A stretch of DNA of 64,000 nucleotides from Corynebacterium sp. ES2730-CONJ (GCF_024834055.1 NZ_JANUXZ010000003.1:248001-312000), one strand, 5' to 3'. Counted from the stretch's first letter, positions 39,323 to 51,913 are shown. Notes: generated by a model not told the origin, from the sequence alone. Program-made: numbers and translations.

Positions 39323-40285
39323 ATGTCTCAAGCCTATATTCTCGTCGATTATGCTGGCGATACTCTTGCGCCCTCGACTATCGAGCTCTTGCATGCTGCT
39401 CGCGTCCTAGGATCTGTTACGGCTGTGGTGGTTGGTGAGCCCGGGAGTCATCTTCGCTTTGTCGAGGACTTAAAGGCACACGGCGCTGATACCATTATCG
39501 GGGCTGAGGTGGCCGATTATTCGCGTCGAACCATTATTCCTGAAGTTGATGCCCTAAGTATGCTTGCGGCTGGAAATCCTGGACCCATCGTAGTCAGCGC
39601 CGGCATTGAGGGCAATGAAATCGCTGGCAGGCTCGCTGCTCGACTCGCCTCGGGGGTGCTTTGCGATGTAGTAGCCATCAACTCCGATCGCAGCGCCACC
39701 ATGAGCATCTTTGGAGACTCTATTGAAGTCAATGCAGTCGTAGGAGGTACCAGCCCAATTTATACGCTGCGCCAGGGTGCCGTTGATTCTCGCCAAGAGA
39801 TTAGTGCAGGGGCTGGGGCTGTCAGCAGCTTCGCGCTTCCTTCTCACGGCGCTAAGGATTGCACTATTACGTCCTTTAGCCCAGTCGAGGCTGGCGAACG
39901 GCCGGATCTGAGTCAAGCAAAGGTAGTCATTTGTGCTGGCCGCGGAATTGACTCGGCCGAGAATTTCCACGAGCTCGCCGAACCTTTGGCCGATCTATTC
40001 GAAGGGGCGGTGGGTGCAACCCGCGATGTGGTTGACCTCGATTGGTATCCCGGGCAATACCAGGTGGGGCAGACAGGCGTGACTGTCAGCCCTGATCTCT
40101 ACATTGGTCTCGGTATCTCTGGAGCCATCCAGCATACATCCGGAATGCAGACCTCGCGGACGGTCATCGTGATCAATAACGACGAGGACGCACCGTTTTT
40201 CCACATAGCGGATCTAGGTATAGTGGGTGACCTCCATGAGGTCGTGCCACTAGTGATTGAGAAGATCAAGGCTCGTCGTAGCTAA
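39323..40285 (+). CDS. etfA: Electron transfer flavoprotein subunit alpha
   Basis: FAD-binding alpha subunit, 320 aa. C-terminal FAD domain with GAVGATRDVVDLDW, QVGQTGVTVSPDLYIGLGISG and GAIQHTSGM. AAGGAG ribosome site 8 bp before the ATG. Partner of etfB just upstream. Confidence 0.96.
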   Translation: MSQAYILVDYAGDTLAPSTIELLHAARVLGSVTAVVVGEPGSHLRFVEDLKAHGADTIIGAEVADYSRRTIIPEVDALSMLAAGNPGPIVVSAGIEGNEIAGRLAARLASGVLCDVVAINSDRSATMSIFGDSIEVNAVVGGTSPIYTLRQGAVDSRQEISAGAGAVSSFALPSHGAKDCTITSFSPVEAGERPDLSQAKVVICAGRGIDSAENFHELAEPLADLFEGAVGATRDVVDLDWYPGQYQVGQTGVTVSPDLYIGLGISGAIQHTSGMQTSRTVIVINNDEDAPFFHIADLGIVGDLHEVVPLVIEKIKARRS

Positions 40286-40329
40286 ATAGGCCGCTAAATA
40301 GGCTGCGCTGCAATTAGGAGGGAGAAGCC

Positions 40330-41469
40330 TTGGTATACCTTGACCATGCCGCCACAACACCGATGCGCGCGGTCACCAAAAGTGCATGGCTGGAGGCGAG
40401 CACCTACCTGAATCCAGCCGGCCAGTATGGGGCAGGGCGACAGGCTCGAAGTGTGCTCGACGATGCCCGCGAACTCGTAGCCAGTCTCTTAGGTGCAGAA
40501 CCCATTGAGGTTGTTTTCACAGCTAGCGGCACCGAAGCAGACAATCTCGCGATTCAGGGCTACTACGAGGCGCGGGGTGCCACCCACCCCCGAGTGATTA
40601 GTTCCGACATAGAGCACGCTGCTGTTTATGATACCGTACGCCATCTCGAGGCAAGCAGAGGAGCACACCTCGAGCTACTCTCTGCCGACCGTAGCGGCTT
40701 TATCCATGATGCCCACGACGCTCTCGACCAACCCGCGGCGGTGGCTAGTTTCATGTGGGCCAATAATGAAACTGGCGCGATACAACCAATATCGAGCCTC
40801 ATTGCCGGAGCTGCCGCTACTGGTACCCCGGTCCATATTGATGCTGTCCAGGTGGCAGGCAAAATCCCCATCGATTTCGCGGCGCTGGGGGCTAGTTCGC
40901 TGGCTGTGTCCGGACACAAATTCGGTGGGCCCCGAGGTGTCGGAGTGCTGTTAGTGAAACGCAACCCCGCTCCACGTCCACTTTTCCATGGAGGGGGTCA
41001 AGAGCGAGGGCTACGGTCAGGGACCGTGGACGTTGCTGGAGCGTGGGCTCTTGCACGCGCGCTGGAGGAGGCAGTCGCGGACATCGACGCAGAAAATAGG
41101 CGCTTGGAACGGTTGAAGGAGAAAGTGCTTCGCACAGTTTCCGACACCGTTGATGACGTGCTGATCAATACTCCGGAGCTCTCCTTATCGAGCCATATAA
41201 ATTTCTCTTTTCCCGGCTGTGAGGGGGATAGCCTCATCATGCTTCTCGACGCGATGAATATCGCTGCTTCAACCGGGTCCGCCTGTGCCAACGGAGTTAA
41301 CCGTGCTTCGCGGGTGCTGCTGGCCCAGGGCCTCGATGACGCTACAGCGAGGGGAACCCTGCGCATTACCTTGGGCTATACCACCACCGAGGATGACGTC
41401 GATACGCTTTTAGCGGCGCTGCCTAAGGTAGTCGAACGAGCGCGAGCCGCTGGAATGGCGTCCACGTAG
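40330..41469 (+). CDS. Cysteine desulfurase (NifS/IscS type)
   Basis: PLP enzyme that takes sulfur from cysteine, 379 aa. PLP lysine in SGHKFGGPRGVG, opening YLDHAATTPM, and a flexible loop with the persulfide cysteine in STGSACANG. TTG start at 40330, strongly supported by AGGAGGGAG 8-9 nt upstream. It likely feeds MnmA (downstream at 43909) for tRNA 2-thiouridine, an arrangement kept in many actinobacteria though two minus-strand genes intervene here. Confidence 0.94.
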   Translation: MVYLDHAATTPMRAVTKSAWLEASTYLNPAGQYGAGRQARSVLDDARELVASLLGAEPIEVVFTASGTEADNLAIQGYYEARGATHPRVISSDIEHAAVYDTVRHLEASRGAHLELLSADRSGFIHDAHDALDQPAAVASFMWANNETGAIQPISSLIAGAAATGTPVHIDAVQVAGKIPIDFAALGASSLAVSGHKFGGPRGVGVLLVKRNPAPRPLFHGGGQERGLRSGTVDVAGAWALARALEEAVADIDAENRRLERLKEKVLRTVSDTVDDVLINTPELSLSSHINFSFPGCEGDSLIMLLDAMNIAASTGSACANGVNRASRVLLAQGLDDATARGTLRITLGYTTTEDDVDTLLAALPKVVERARAAGMAST

Positions 41470-41471
41470 AA

Positions 41472-41500
41472 AAACTGCCTGCTCTGTAAGCAGGCAGTTT
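41472..41500. terminator. Bidirectional terminator, cysteine desulfurase / mycolyltransferase
   Basis: AAACTGCCTGC (41472-41482), 7-nt loop, GCAGGCAGTTT (41490-41500): perfect 11-bp stem between converging genes, A/T runs outside. Confidence 0.88.
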
Positions 41501-41502
41501 CT

Positions 41503-42885
41503 TTAATCGAAAGGAAGTTGGTTGAGGTCAGCTTCAGTCAGGGTTGATCTAGTCTCGCTCGGGGCCAGATTCTCGTCGCTGTCTGTATTGCTGTCTTCGT
41601 CGGTTGCGCGCATCCGGAATGCGTGGGGTAATACCTCCTCGTTGTCGATGCCGAACCCTTTAGCGTAGGTGGGCCAGGAATCCTCCATATCACGGACCCA
41701 GTAGGACCAGGTGTGGACGCCTGTATTGCGGAAATTATAGGTCGCCGGGATCCCCAGGTGATCTAGTTTCGCTTTAAGATCATGAGTGCATGAATTGGTT
41801 GCAGCCTCGATCACTCCACCGGATACCGTCACTTCGGCAGACCCTCCCAAGGCTTCCGTGCTTTGCTCCGGGGTACTTGTCTTGAAATTAACAAAAGAGC
41901 TAAATACCTCGCTTGCGGAAACTAGGCCCGAACCATTGGAGATATAGATCGTTTTATCGCGAAGTCCAGGAGCTTGGATCAAAGCATCATGGGCCTTGTT
42001 GCGCTCGGATCCCAAAGGGCCCCATATTGACGCTGGGCTCTCCCCGTCGCGGTTCACGGTGAATTGAGCCCATAGGGCTGGTAGCGGCTTCGATGTAGCA
42101 GCGCAGCCAGAATATGAACCGACTACATCATAGAAATCGGGATTGCGCTCGGCTAGTAGTAGCGACGAGGTCGCAGACATACTCATACCTACGATGCCCC
42201 GGCGCTGACTGTCAGCCTCCAGTTCTGCCTCTAAAGGGCCAGGTAATTCTTTAGTAAGGAAGGTCTCCCAGCGCTGCGGCCCCTTGAGATAGGTATCGCC
42301 TTGGGGTTCCTTCAGCCAATCCACATAATAGGAAAAGGCACCACGCATCGGGATGACCACATTGATATTCTTTTTCCAGTAAAAATCGAGCGCTTGAGTA
42401 TTACTTACCCACGTCACACGTTGCTCACCGCCACCGGCACCATTGAGCAAATAGAGAATCGGTCGATTGGGGTCTTTAGCCTTAATAACCACCAACGGAA
42501 TACTACGATTATTCATAGACGGTGAGGTCGCCTGAATCTCCACAATTCGATCATCACCGTGGCGCTGGTTGAAATAATCAATCCGTTGCCGGAAACGATC
42601 ATCGTTGAACTCGGCATCAGCGGGGCGATCTTCTGGACGCATCACCGTCAATTGCGATAAAGCCACAGGAACGGCTTCTGCAGGATCTTCTTCTGCGATG
42701 GAGAGTTCTGTCTGTGAGGGTGCGGCGATCTCATCCCTGAGGGTCTCCGTACCTAAAACTTCGGCTGACACGAGGTTGTCAGCAGCAGTAAAAGATGAGT
42801 CTTCTGCATGACTGAGAGCTGGATGAGCTACCAAGCTCGCAACTAAAAAACTGATCGCTGTAAGACCTACGGACGATTTACTCAT
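41503..42885 (-). CDS. Secreted mycolyltransferase (antigen 85 / corynomycoloyltransferase family)
   Basis: 460 aa, secreted: signal peptide to about residue 27 (AHPALSHA-ED). Alpha/beta-hydrolase with nucleophile Ser235 in GMSMSATSS and His391 in GVHTWSYW. Cysteines in GCAATS and CTHDL may form the disulfide known in corynebacterial enzymes. It transfers mycolic acids to trehalose or arabinogalactan at the envelope. Odd: about 70 acidic, low-complexity residues (about 28-100) lie between signal peptide and the enzyme domain. The paralogue (cmt number) cannot be named from sequence alone. Confidence 0.9.
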   Translation of the reverse strand: MSKSSVGLTAISFLVASLVAHPALSHAEDSSFTAADNLVSAEVLGTETLRDEIAAPSQTELSIAEEDPAEAVPVALSQLTVMRPEDRPADAEFNDDRFRQRIDYFNQRHGDDRIVEIQATSPSMNNRSIPLVVIKAKDPNRPILYLLNGAGGGEQRVTWVSNTQALDFYWKKNINVVIPMRGAFSYYVDWLKEPQGDTYLKGPQRWETFLTKELPGPLEAELEADSQRRGIVGMSMSATSSLLLAERNPDFYDVVGSYSGCAATSKPLPALWAQFTVNRDGESPASIWGPLGSERNKAHDALIQAPGLRDKTIYISNGSGLVSASEVFSSFVNFKTSTPEQSTEALGGSAEVTVSGGVIEAATNSCTHDLKAKLDHLGIPATYNFRNTGVHTWSYWVRDMEDSWPTYAKGFGIDNEEVLPHAFRMRATDEDSNTDSDENLAPSETRSTLTEADLNQLPFD

Positions 42886-42986
42886 AACGCTCCTTGCGAG
42901 AGGGACAACCTGGTTGGAAATCTTAGTGCACTTAGAATAGCAGCCTTTATCTAACTACAATCGTCGCCATTGCTTGCCCGCTATGA

Positions 42987-43844
42987 TCAGTCATGCAGAA
43001 TCTTACCGCTGGCACAAAATTGCTTAACCCACTCCTCATCCTTATATTGAGCTGGAACCGCACCGCGCAACAGCATCTTTGTCATATGAGGTGCCTGATC
43101 ACGTAAAGGCAGGGGAGAAGAAGAAGCGAGTAAAATCATATTCCCATAGCGTCGCCCTTTCAGCATCGCAGGATCGGCAATCGCCGCGCGGTAGGGAAAA
43201 ATCTCTCCCATAGTTTTCAATTCCGATTTAGCTAGACTGAGATCGGAGTGGTCTCCGCAATTTGCGCAGTACAGACCGCTGGAGTCTAGGGAGGCAGCCA
43301 CCTGATGGAAAAACTCAATAGTTCTAAGAGATGAAGGAGTTTGATCACCGGCGAATACGTCTCGAATGATGATGTCTCGCGAGCGATCGACAAAGGAATC
43401 AGTCACAGTACGAGCATCGCCCACTCGAATTTTCAACTGGGGGCTGCGGGGCAGATCAAACCACTCGCGCACCATACGAGCTAAATCTCCATCGATTTCC
43501 ACCACAGTATTTCGGGACGCCGGATACCGTGCCACCATATACCTTGCCAGCGAACATGCCCCACCTCCTAGGTGCGTCACCCGCAACTTCTGCGGATCCA
43601 GGCAGTTCTCCACCCACGGCTCAATTGCAGCCACAATCCACCGCATATACTCATATTCAAGGCGGAGAGGGTCTTGGCTGATATGAGAAGACGGAACCCC
43701 GTTGACTAAAACCTCCCAGTCGCCCGGGCTGAAACTGTCTGCTCGCACCTCCACGCTTCCCGAGGACGTAGGATAAATTCCAGCCAGCTCGGACTTATCG
43801 GGAGTCTTCTTGTTTAGATGTGATAATCGTTGTTTTCGGCCCAC
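42987..43844 (-). CDS. Spermidine-synthase-like methyltransferase-fold protein
   Basis: 285 aa, Rossmann-fold protein of the spermidine/spermine synthase superfamily: VTHLGGGACSLARYM, TVVEIDGDLARMV and a VGDARTV segment. Polyamine synthase residues around the active site are not clear and no partner decarboxylase is near, so the activity may differ. Start GTG 43844 has no ribosome site; TAGTAT (about 43859-43854) lies 9 nt upstream, so it may be leaderless. Divergent from mnmA across 64 bp. Confidence 0.8.
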   Translation of the reverse strand: MGRKQRLSHLNKKTPDKSELAGIYPTSSGSVEVRADSFSPGDWEVLVNGVPSSHISQDPLRLEYEYMRWIVAAIEPWVENCLDPQKLRVTHLGGGACSLARYMVARYPASRNTVVEIDGDLARMVREWFDLPRSPQLKIRVGDARTVTDSFVDRSRDIIIRDVFAGDQTPSSLRTIEFFHQVAASLDSSGLYCANCGDHSDLSLAKSELKTMGEIFPYRAAIADPAMLKGRRYGNMILLASSSPLPLRDQAPHMTKMLLRGAVPAQYKDEEWVKQFCASGKILHD

Positions 43845-43908
43845 AGTGCTCTAATACTAGAGTAGTAGACTCGCATTATCATCGACGCTCGAAAGAAGAG
43901 AGGGGCTT

Positions 43909-45006
43909 ATGAGAGTTCTTGCAGCAATGAGCGGTGGCGTTGATTCCGCCGTCGCCGCCGCCCGCGCAGTACAAGCCGGCCACGAGGTCATCGGCGTTCA
44001 CCTTGCTCTTTCTCGCGATCCGAAGTCCGTGCGCGAATCCTCCCGCGGATGCTGCTCTCTTGAAGATTCAGCCGATGCGCGCCGGGTATGCGATAAACTC
44101 GGTATTCCCTTCTACGTGTGGGACTTCTCTGACCGCTTCAAGACCGAGGTTATCGACGATTTTGTGGACTCCTATGAGCGCGGCGAAACCCCTAACCCCT
44201 GCTTAAGATGTAACGAAAAAATCAAATTTGAGGCCCTCCTCGAACGCGGGATTGCGCTAGGATTCGACGCCGTGGTTACCGGACACTACGCTCAGTTGAC
44301 GCAAGTTGGTGACGGCGGCGATGGATATCTCCGCCGCGGGATCGATCCGCAAAAGGACCAGTCCTATGTTTTAGGTGTACTCGGGGCGAAGGAAATCGCA
44401 CATTGCATGTTTCCTGTCGGCGATACGATTAAACCCGACATTAGACAAGAGGCAGCAACATTGGGTTTCTCGGTGGCAACCAAGCCGGACTCCTACGATA
44501 TCTGTTTTATTCCCGACGGAAATACCCAAGCCTTCTTAGGAGCGCGCATCGGCCTCAGGCCAGGGATGATTGTTGACACCGAGGGCCGAGAGCTGCGCAG
44601 CCACGACGGGGCATGGAATTATACTATTGGTCAAAGAAAAGGTCTCGATATCAAGGAACCAGCTGCTGATGGTCAACCCCGATATGTCACTGATATTGAT
44701 GCGTCAACCGGGACAGTGACAGTAGGTGCCAGAAAAGATCTCGAGGTCCGCACTATCACAGCTGATCGCCTCAAATACCTGCATCCTGATATGACTGGTG
44801 AATTTGAGGCTGAAGTTCAAGTTCGCGCTCACGGTTCGGTCGTACCGTGCACTGTTGTTATCGATCGCGAACGCGATACCATGACCATCGACCTTCATCA
44901 TCCTCTTAGCGGTGTGGCGCGCGGGCAAGCGGCTGTCATCTATCGACCCGACCCTGGCGGAGATATTGTCTTGGGCTCCGGCACAATTTCTGGGACGAAG
45001 AACTAA
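43909..45006 (+). CDS. mnmA: tRNA-specific 2-thiouridylase
   Basis: ATP-dependent enzyme that thiolates U34 of tRNA-Lys, Glu and Gln, 365 aa. PP-loop [12 protein letters not shown] (residues 6-17), catalytic cysteines in [12 protein letters not shown] and [11 protein letters not shown]-terminal beta-barrel. AGAGGGGC ribosome site. The cysteine desulfurase upstream is the likely sulfur donor. Stop and next start overlap as TAATG. Confidence 0.96.
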   Translation: MRVLAAMSGGVDSAVAAARAVQAGHEVIGVHLALSRDPKSVRESSRGCCSLEDSADARRVCDKLGIPFYVWDFSDRFKTEVIDDFVDSYERGETPNPCLRCNEKIKFEALLERGIALGFDAVVTGHYAQLTQVGDGGDGYLRRGIDPQKDQSYVLGVLGAKEIAHCMFPVGDTIKPDIRQEAATLGFSVATKPDSYDICFIPDGNTQAFLGARIGLRPGMIVDTEGRELRSHDGAWNYTIGQRKGLDIKEPAADGQPRYVTDIDASTGTVTVGARKDLEVRTITADRLKYLHPDMTGEFEAEVQVRAHGSVVPCTVVIDRERDTMTIDLHHPLSGVARGQAAVIYRPDPGGDIVLGSGTISGTKN

Positions 45007-45980
45007 TGGATGCTTTTGCACGCGGCGAGTTCCCAGGAACAGACCTTGAAAGTGCTGCCGATATAATCTCCAGCGAAACGGGGAGCCTGCGAGCGATTCC
45101 ACGGCTCGTGCAACGAGGCCTTGGTGCTGATCTGGTTGGACACACCATGGCCGTCATCGAAGAACTGCCTGTCGATATCGGACCCCGCTCATGGCGGCTT
45201 AGTGCCCGGCCGCAGCAGATCAGTAGGCGCCTATTCGATATGAGGGAAAGGGATCTGGACCAATTAGTGGAATTCTGGGGTCGAGGGGATATTCACTGTC
45301 ACGTCATGGGCCCATGGTCACTGGCGAGCAGGATAGAGCTGCCTCGGGGACATCGCGCCATTACCGATCGCGGAGCAGTGGAGGAGATTTTTACGCTCTT
45401 CGCCGCTGGGGTGCAGCAGCATATACTCGACCTAAAGAAACGCTTTGGAAAACGGGTAACGCTCGCCATTTATGAGCCGGACGTGAAGGACCTCATGCGC
45501 GGAACGCTTCCAGGAACGAGTGACTTTGATCGAATCCCAGCGATGAACATGGAGGACCTCGCGCCTCGGTTGGCGCACTGTGTTTCTGTGCTGCCCAACG
45601 ATAATACGTGGCTATACCTGCGCTCTCGCGAAGACTTTCAGATTGTCCAGCACGCTCAGTTTCCCGGGCTCATGGCTGATATCGATTCACTATGTACCGC
45701 TGAGATCCTCGATGCCTGCGGCGAAGCAGTTGCCTCAGGCATGCCGCTAGCGCTTGGCGCCGTCAACCCAAAAAAGCCATATGAGTCAGAAACAGATTTA
45801 GCCCAGCGAGTCATCCGGCTTGCAGATGAGTGGGCCATTGATCGCTGCCTGCTGCTCGAACGCCTCTCGATTACCCACACCGGCGACCTGAGTGAGGGTA
45901 GTCAGCTGGATGCCGCGCACACCCTCGAACGAGTGCGAAAGGTAGCGCAGATTTTAGAATATGCTGGCAGTGACCTCTAA
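45006..45980 (+). CDS. MetE-like (cobalamin-independent methionine synthase C-domain) protein
   Basis: 324 aa, UROD/MetE barrel-like. Fragments such as DIHCHVMGPWSLASRIELPRG and LYLRSREDFQ with PLALGAVNPKKPYESE recall the MetE C-terminal domain, but clear Zn-binding and full MetE active-site sets are not evident, and the N-terminal MetE half is absent. A comparable gene lies between mnmA and ligA in mycobacteria (Rv3015c), of unknown function. ATG overlaps the mnmA stop, so co-expressed. Confidence 0.75.
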   Translation: MDAFARGEFPGTDLESAADIISSETGSLRAIPRLVQRGLGADLVGHTMAVIEELPVDIGPRSWRLSARPQQISRRLFDMRERDLDQLVEFWGRGDIHCHVMGPWSLASRIELPRGHRAITDRGAVEEIFTLFAAGVQQHILDLKKRFGKRVTLAIYEPDVKDLMRGTLPGTSDFDRIPAMNMEDLAPRLAHCVSVLPNDNTWLYLRSREDFQIVQHAQFPGLMADIDSLCTAEILDACGEAVASGMPLALGAVNPKKPYESETDLAQRVIRLADEWAIDRCLLLERLSITHTGDLSEGSQLDAAHTLERVRKVAQILEYAGSDL

Positions 45981-45988
45981 TAGCTTCC

Positions 45989-46693
45989 TTATGTGTGTGC
46001 TCTCCGCACCTGCACGGGCCACGAGGTATTGACTTCGTCTGCATCCTTGCCCTCACCTTGGAGATAGCGCGCGAGAGAACTTTGAATCTCGTGATATCCC
46101 ACAGCTTGGAACTCCATCAATTCTTCCATGGATCGATCGGAGATATCGGTCTTGAACGTGTGCTTTGCTTGTTTCCACGCAATACGAGCAGCCGCTAGAG
46201 CGTCTGCGGTGGCTTCGTGAGCATTATCAATTTTAACCCCATAAAATTCACAAAGATCTGTCAAAGTCCGGCGGCCCTTACGGTAGCGATCTAAGGTTTT
46301 GTCGATCACATAGGGATCAAAAACGGGACCATTGATGAGAAAACTCGGGTCGAGGTGGTGCAAGACGGAGAGATCATAGGCGGCATTAAAAACAATAAGT
46401 GTATATCCCTGCTCCCAGCCCTTAGTGATCGTGGCAATAGTCTCATTGAGTACGTCATTGTGGGGGCGGCCGTGGGTACGCGCATAGTCGGTAGAGATTC
46501 CGTGCACGTTGGTTGCTTCCTCCGGTATGTCCACTCCTGGGTCCGCCAACATCTCATACGGGTGGGCGCCATCGGTATCGATGGTGATGAGCGCAGACGT
46601 TACTATTCGCGCCTCGAAGGGCTGCGCAGACGTGGTCTCGAGATCAAAGCTGATGACTTTTTGCGGGTCGAAGGGGTGAAGAAGCGCGTCCAT
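45989..46693 (-). CDS. DnaQ-like 3'-5' exonuclease
   Basis: 234 aa, DEDDh exonuclease domain. ExoI SFDLETTSAQP (near residues 15-25), ExoII in VFNAAYDLSVLHHLD, and ExoIII with His in AHEATADALAAA. No polymerase or helicase domain, so it is a stand-alone proofreading or repair type nuclease. Divergent from ligA. Confidence 0.85.
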   Translation of the reverse strand: MDALLHPFDPQKVISFDLETTSAQPFEARIVTSALITIDTDGAHPYEMLADPGVDIPEEATNVHGISTDYARTHGRPHNDVLNETIATITKGWEQGYTLIVFNAAYDLSVLHHLDPSFLINGPVFDPYVIDKTLDRYRKGRRTLTDLCEFYGVKIDNAHEATADALAAARIAWKQAKHTFKTDISDRSMEELMEFQAVGYHEIQSSLARYLQGEGKDADEVNTSWPVQVRRAHT

Positions 46694-46695
46694 AA

Positions 46696-48921
<2,226 letters not shown>

Positions 48922-48933
48922 GCATCGAAGCTA

Positions 48934-48971
48934 AAGTATGCCCGTGGTCAGCTCGGGCCGCGGGCATGCTT
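48934..48971. terminator. Terminator between ligA and the ACT-domain gene
   Basis: AAGTATGCCCG (48934-48944) and CGGGCATGCTT (48961-48971), 11 pairs with one G-U, 16-nt loop. No long T-run; may work for both directions. Confidence 0.6.
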
Positions 48972-48981
48972 CGTGGTTCTT

Positions 48982-49644
48982 CTAGTCTTGAAGCATCCTG
49001 GATAGGATCGTGCCAAAATTACCCATATGTTCTACCTCTCCCGGTAAATAATCGGGTCCGCCTACTCTGCCGATGATAAGGACGAGTCCAGAGTGGCCTA
49101 GGGGTGCCGCTGCGAGAGAAGAGTCGAGCAAGGACCACGACTCCGGAATCCAGGCTTCTTCTTCAGGGTTGAGAATGCGCGCCTTGGGAATATTAAGCTG
49201 CGAAGGTGCGGAGCCATCGTCGCCGGGTGCGGCATCGGATGCGGTCACTCGGCTCACAGGACTGCCATCTTGGAGGAGGATGGCCCAACTCGAGGTGATG
49301 GCCTGGGGGATCCGATCCACGAGGGCGGCAATAGTGTCAGAGTGAGAGGACGCACCTGCCACGGCTGCGAGCATGGCAATTTGACCGCGTCGATCGACAG
49401 TTCCGGAAAAAGGCCGAATGGAGTCTACTTCGACGCCTGGGACCGAGGTGGCAGCCGAAATGAGGGTATCGGCCATGGCATGACCAGGCAGATGGACTAC
49501 CATATCATCCATGGCGGTACCATCGGGGAGTGTTTCTATGACATCGACCGATTTGATATTGCCATCGATTAATCCAATAGCCTCTGCGAGTAGTCCCAGG
49601 CTACCGGGAGTATCGGGAAGCAAGACGCGGATTAAGTACTTCAC
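48982..49644 (-). CDS. ACT-domain amino-acid-binding regulatory protein
   Basis: 220 aa. N-terminal ACT domain (YLIRVLLPDTPGSLGLLAEAIGL, residues 3-25, with the conserved Gly), followed by a long non-enzymatic region ending GPDYLPGEVEHMGNFG. Probably senses an amino acid; target unknown. The same gene lies between ligA and gatC in related corynebacteria. Confidence 0.8.
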   Translation of the reverse strand: MKYLIRVLLPDTPGSLGLLAEAIGLIDGNIKSVDVIETLPDGTAMDDMVVHLPGHAMADTLISAATSVPGVEVDSIRPFSGTVDRRGQIAMLAAVAGASSHSDTIAALVDRIPQAITSSWAILLQDGSPVSRVTASDAAPGDDGSAPSQLNIPKARILNPEEEAWIPESWSLLDSSLAAAPLGHSGLVLIIGRVGGPDYLPGEVEHMGNFGTILSRMLQD

Positions 49645-50106
49645 CGAGTATCACAGCCTTTCTTAGAGTACTGACCTTTACTTCTCATGAAGGATCCATG
49701 ACTGAGGGCTAACGAAAGGCCAGACTTCCTATCTTAGACTCTCGGGGCTCCTATGCTCCGTAGCGCTCCAGCGCGTTTCGGCAATTACCAGCCACCACGA
49801 TTGGGGCAACCCCTTGAACTCCTCTGGACCCTCTAGACCCTCTAGATCTCAGAAACGCGCCTAGTTGCAAAACTATGATGCACCCACCTGATAGCGCGGT
49901 GCTCATTGTGTCTCCATGGCGGCTCATGACGCTTAGGTGTGACGATCGCTGGGCATCCGCGTTACCGCGCGAGTGAGGAGCGAAGATTTGGCATGGAATA
50001 GCTCCACGTTCGATAGGTGCCCTAAGATGGTGGTTACACCTATATGTTCACCATCCAAATCGAGGTAGTGAACATCGAATTGACTGCAGTAAGGATACGA
50101 CTAACA
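49645..50106. other. Intergenic region upstream of gatCA
   Basis: No gene. Seen: GCGC-TCCA-GCGC (about 49764-49775), a direct repeat GACCCTCTA twice (about 49827-49845), and near gatC a TTGACT (50080). No tRNA cloverleaf found. Carries the promoters for the ACT gene (left) and gatC (right). Confidence 0.5.
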
Positions 50107-50400
50107 GTGCCTGATATTTCGCGCAATGAAGTTGCTCACCTGGCTAAGCTCGCCCGCTTGGCTCTAACAGATGAAGAATTGGATCGGTTTGCAGAGCAGA
50201 TCGACAGTATCGTGGCTAATGTTTCCGCGGTTCAAAAGGTCTCGGTTGAGGGAGTTGAGCCGATGAGTCATCCGCACTCAATTCCAACGCGGATGCGGGA
50301 GGACAGAGTAGAGCCCACATTAACCGCGGAGCAAGCTCTGGACCAGGCGCCCAAGGTTGCCGAGCAGCGTTTCGTCGTACCTCAGATTTTGGGAGAGTAA
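50107..50400 (+). CDS. gatC: Asp-tRNA(Asn)/Glu-tRNA(Gln) amidotransferase subunit C
   Basis: Small structural subunit that joins GatA and GatB, 97 aa. Typical ISRNEVAHLAKLARLAL opening and VEPMSHPH segment. GTG 50107 is chosen (protein VPDISRNEV); the frame continues 21 codons upstream to ATG 50044 but that part looks non-coding. AAGGA lies 12-14 nt upstream. Six bp before gatA. Confidence 0.93.
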   Translation: MPDISRNEVAHLAKLARLALTDEELDRFAEQIDSIVANVSAVQKVSVEGVEPMSHPHSIPTRMREDRVEPTLTAEQALDQAPKVAEQRFVVPQILGE

Positions 50401-50406
50401 ACTAGC

Positions 50407-51903
50407 ATGACCAGTAAATATATATGGAATTCTGAATCTGCCCCAGAGCTCGTTAAGCTCTCGGCGGCAGAGCTAGCAGAGAAAATTCACTCCCGCGAAG
50501 TCTCCTCGGTAGAGGTGACCCAAGCTCATCTTGATCGTATTGCTGACATTGATGACGACATCCACGCTTTCCTTCATATTGGAGCTCAGCAAGCTCTTGA
50601 GGCGGCGGAAAAAGTTGATGAAGCTCTCGACCGCGGGGAGCAACCCGCCTCTGCACTAGCAGGTGTGCCATTGGCACTTAAGGATGTATTTACCACCACT
50701 GACGCTCCTACGACCTGCGCTTCAAAGATACTTGAAGGGTATATATCGCCGTACGATGCCACGGTAACGTCTAAGATTCGAGCAGCTGGAATCCCAATTT
50801 TAGGTAAAACAAATATGGACGAATTTGCCATGGGCTCGTCCACGGAAAATTCCGCCTACGGTCCTACCCATAATCCGTGGGATTTGGAGCGCACTGCCGG
50901 TGGCTCCGGAGGTGGCTCAGCTGCTGCCTTAGCGTCTGGTGAGGCTCCTTTGGCTATTGGAACTGATACAGGTGGATCAATTAGGCAGCCCGCAGCTTTG
51001 ACCAGCACAGTAGGCGTGAAACCAACCTATGGTACGGTCTCGCGTTATGGTCTAGTGGCATGCGCATCGTCTCTGGATCAGGGCGGCCCGACCGCGCGCA
51101 CGGTACTGGACACAGCTCTTCTCCATGAGATTATTGCAGGTTATGACCGATTTGATGCGACAAGCGTGAACCGCTCTGTTGCGCCTGTTGTTGAGGCTGC
51201 ACGACGGGGTCAGAGTGGCGACTTAACCGGCGTGCGGCTTGGTGTGGTCAAGCAATTCGACCGGGAAGGCTACCAAGATGGTGTATTGCAGCAATTCCAC
51301 CGGTCTGTGGAGCAGCTACAATCCCAAGGTGCTGATATCGTGGAGGTCGATTGCCCCCATTTCGATGATGCACTCGCAGCCTACTACCTCATTCTGCCGT
51401 GTGAAGTGTCCTCGAACCTTGCCCGCTTTGATGGCATGCGCTATGGCTTGAGAGCCGGTGATGACGGGCAACGCTCCGCGGAAGAGGTGATGTCTCTAAC
51501 GCGTGCCGAAGGCTTCGGGCCCGAAGTCAAGAGGCGCATCATTCTTGGAACTTATGCACTCTCAGTAGGTTATTACGATGCCTATTACCTGCAGGCGCAG
51601 CGTGTGCGAACGCTCATCGCCCAAGATTTCGCGCGCGCTTTTGAGCAGTGCGACGTGCTGATTTCCCCCACCACGCCTACCACCGCCTTCAAACTGGGGG
51701 AGAAGGTCTCCGATCCAATGGCAATGTACAACTTTGATTTGTGCACCCTGCCTCTAAATCTTGCTGGTTTGTGTGGCATGTCGGTCCCAGCAGGATTGGC
51801 CACCGATACCCAGCTGCCGGTGGGCTTGCAGTTGATGGCCCCCGCTTTTGCTGATGACCGTCTTTACCATGTCGGAGCGGCATTCGAACAAGGTCGTTCC
51901 TGA
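50407..51903 (+). CDS. gatA: Asp-tRNA(Asn)/Glu-tRNA(Gln) amidotransferase subunit A
   Basis: Amidase subunit that releases ammonia from glutamine for transamidation, 498 aa. Ser-cisSer-Lys triad: Lys in LALKDVFTT, the cis-Ser in [10 protein letters not shown] and nucleophile Ser in [11 protein letters not shown]. Pairs with gatC upstream; gatB is 10 kb away at 62264. Ends in a 20-bp terminator. Confidence 0.97.
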   Translation: MTSKYIWNSESAPELVKLSAAELAEKIHSREVSSVEVTQAHLDRIADIDDDIHAFLHIGAQQALEAAEKVDEALDRGEQPASALAGVPLALKDVFTTTDAPTTCASKILEGYISPYDATVTSKIRAAGIPILGKTNMDEFAMGSSTENSAYGPTHNPWDLERTAGGSGGGSAAALASGEAPLAIGTDTGGSIRQPAALTSTVGVKPTYGTVSRYGLVACASSLDQGGPTARTVLDTALLHEIIAGYDRFDATSVNRSVAPVVEAARRGQSGDLTGVRLGVVKQFDREGYQDGVLQQFHRSVEQLQSQGADIVEVDCPHFDDALAAYYLILPCEVSSNLARFDGMRYGLRAGDDGQRSAEEVMSLTRAEGFGPEVKRRIILGTYALSVGYYDAYYLQAQRVRTLIAQDFARAFEQCDVLISPTTPTTAFKLGEKVSDPMAMYNFDLCTLPLNLAGLCGMSVPAGLATDTQLPVGLQLMAPAFADDRLYHVGAAFEQGRS

Positions 51904-51913
51904 TAGGGGGACT

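Noticed and set aside
49645-50106. tRNA gene upstream of gatC
   Set aside because: Checked for cloverleaf arms and a T-loop GGTTCRA; none found.
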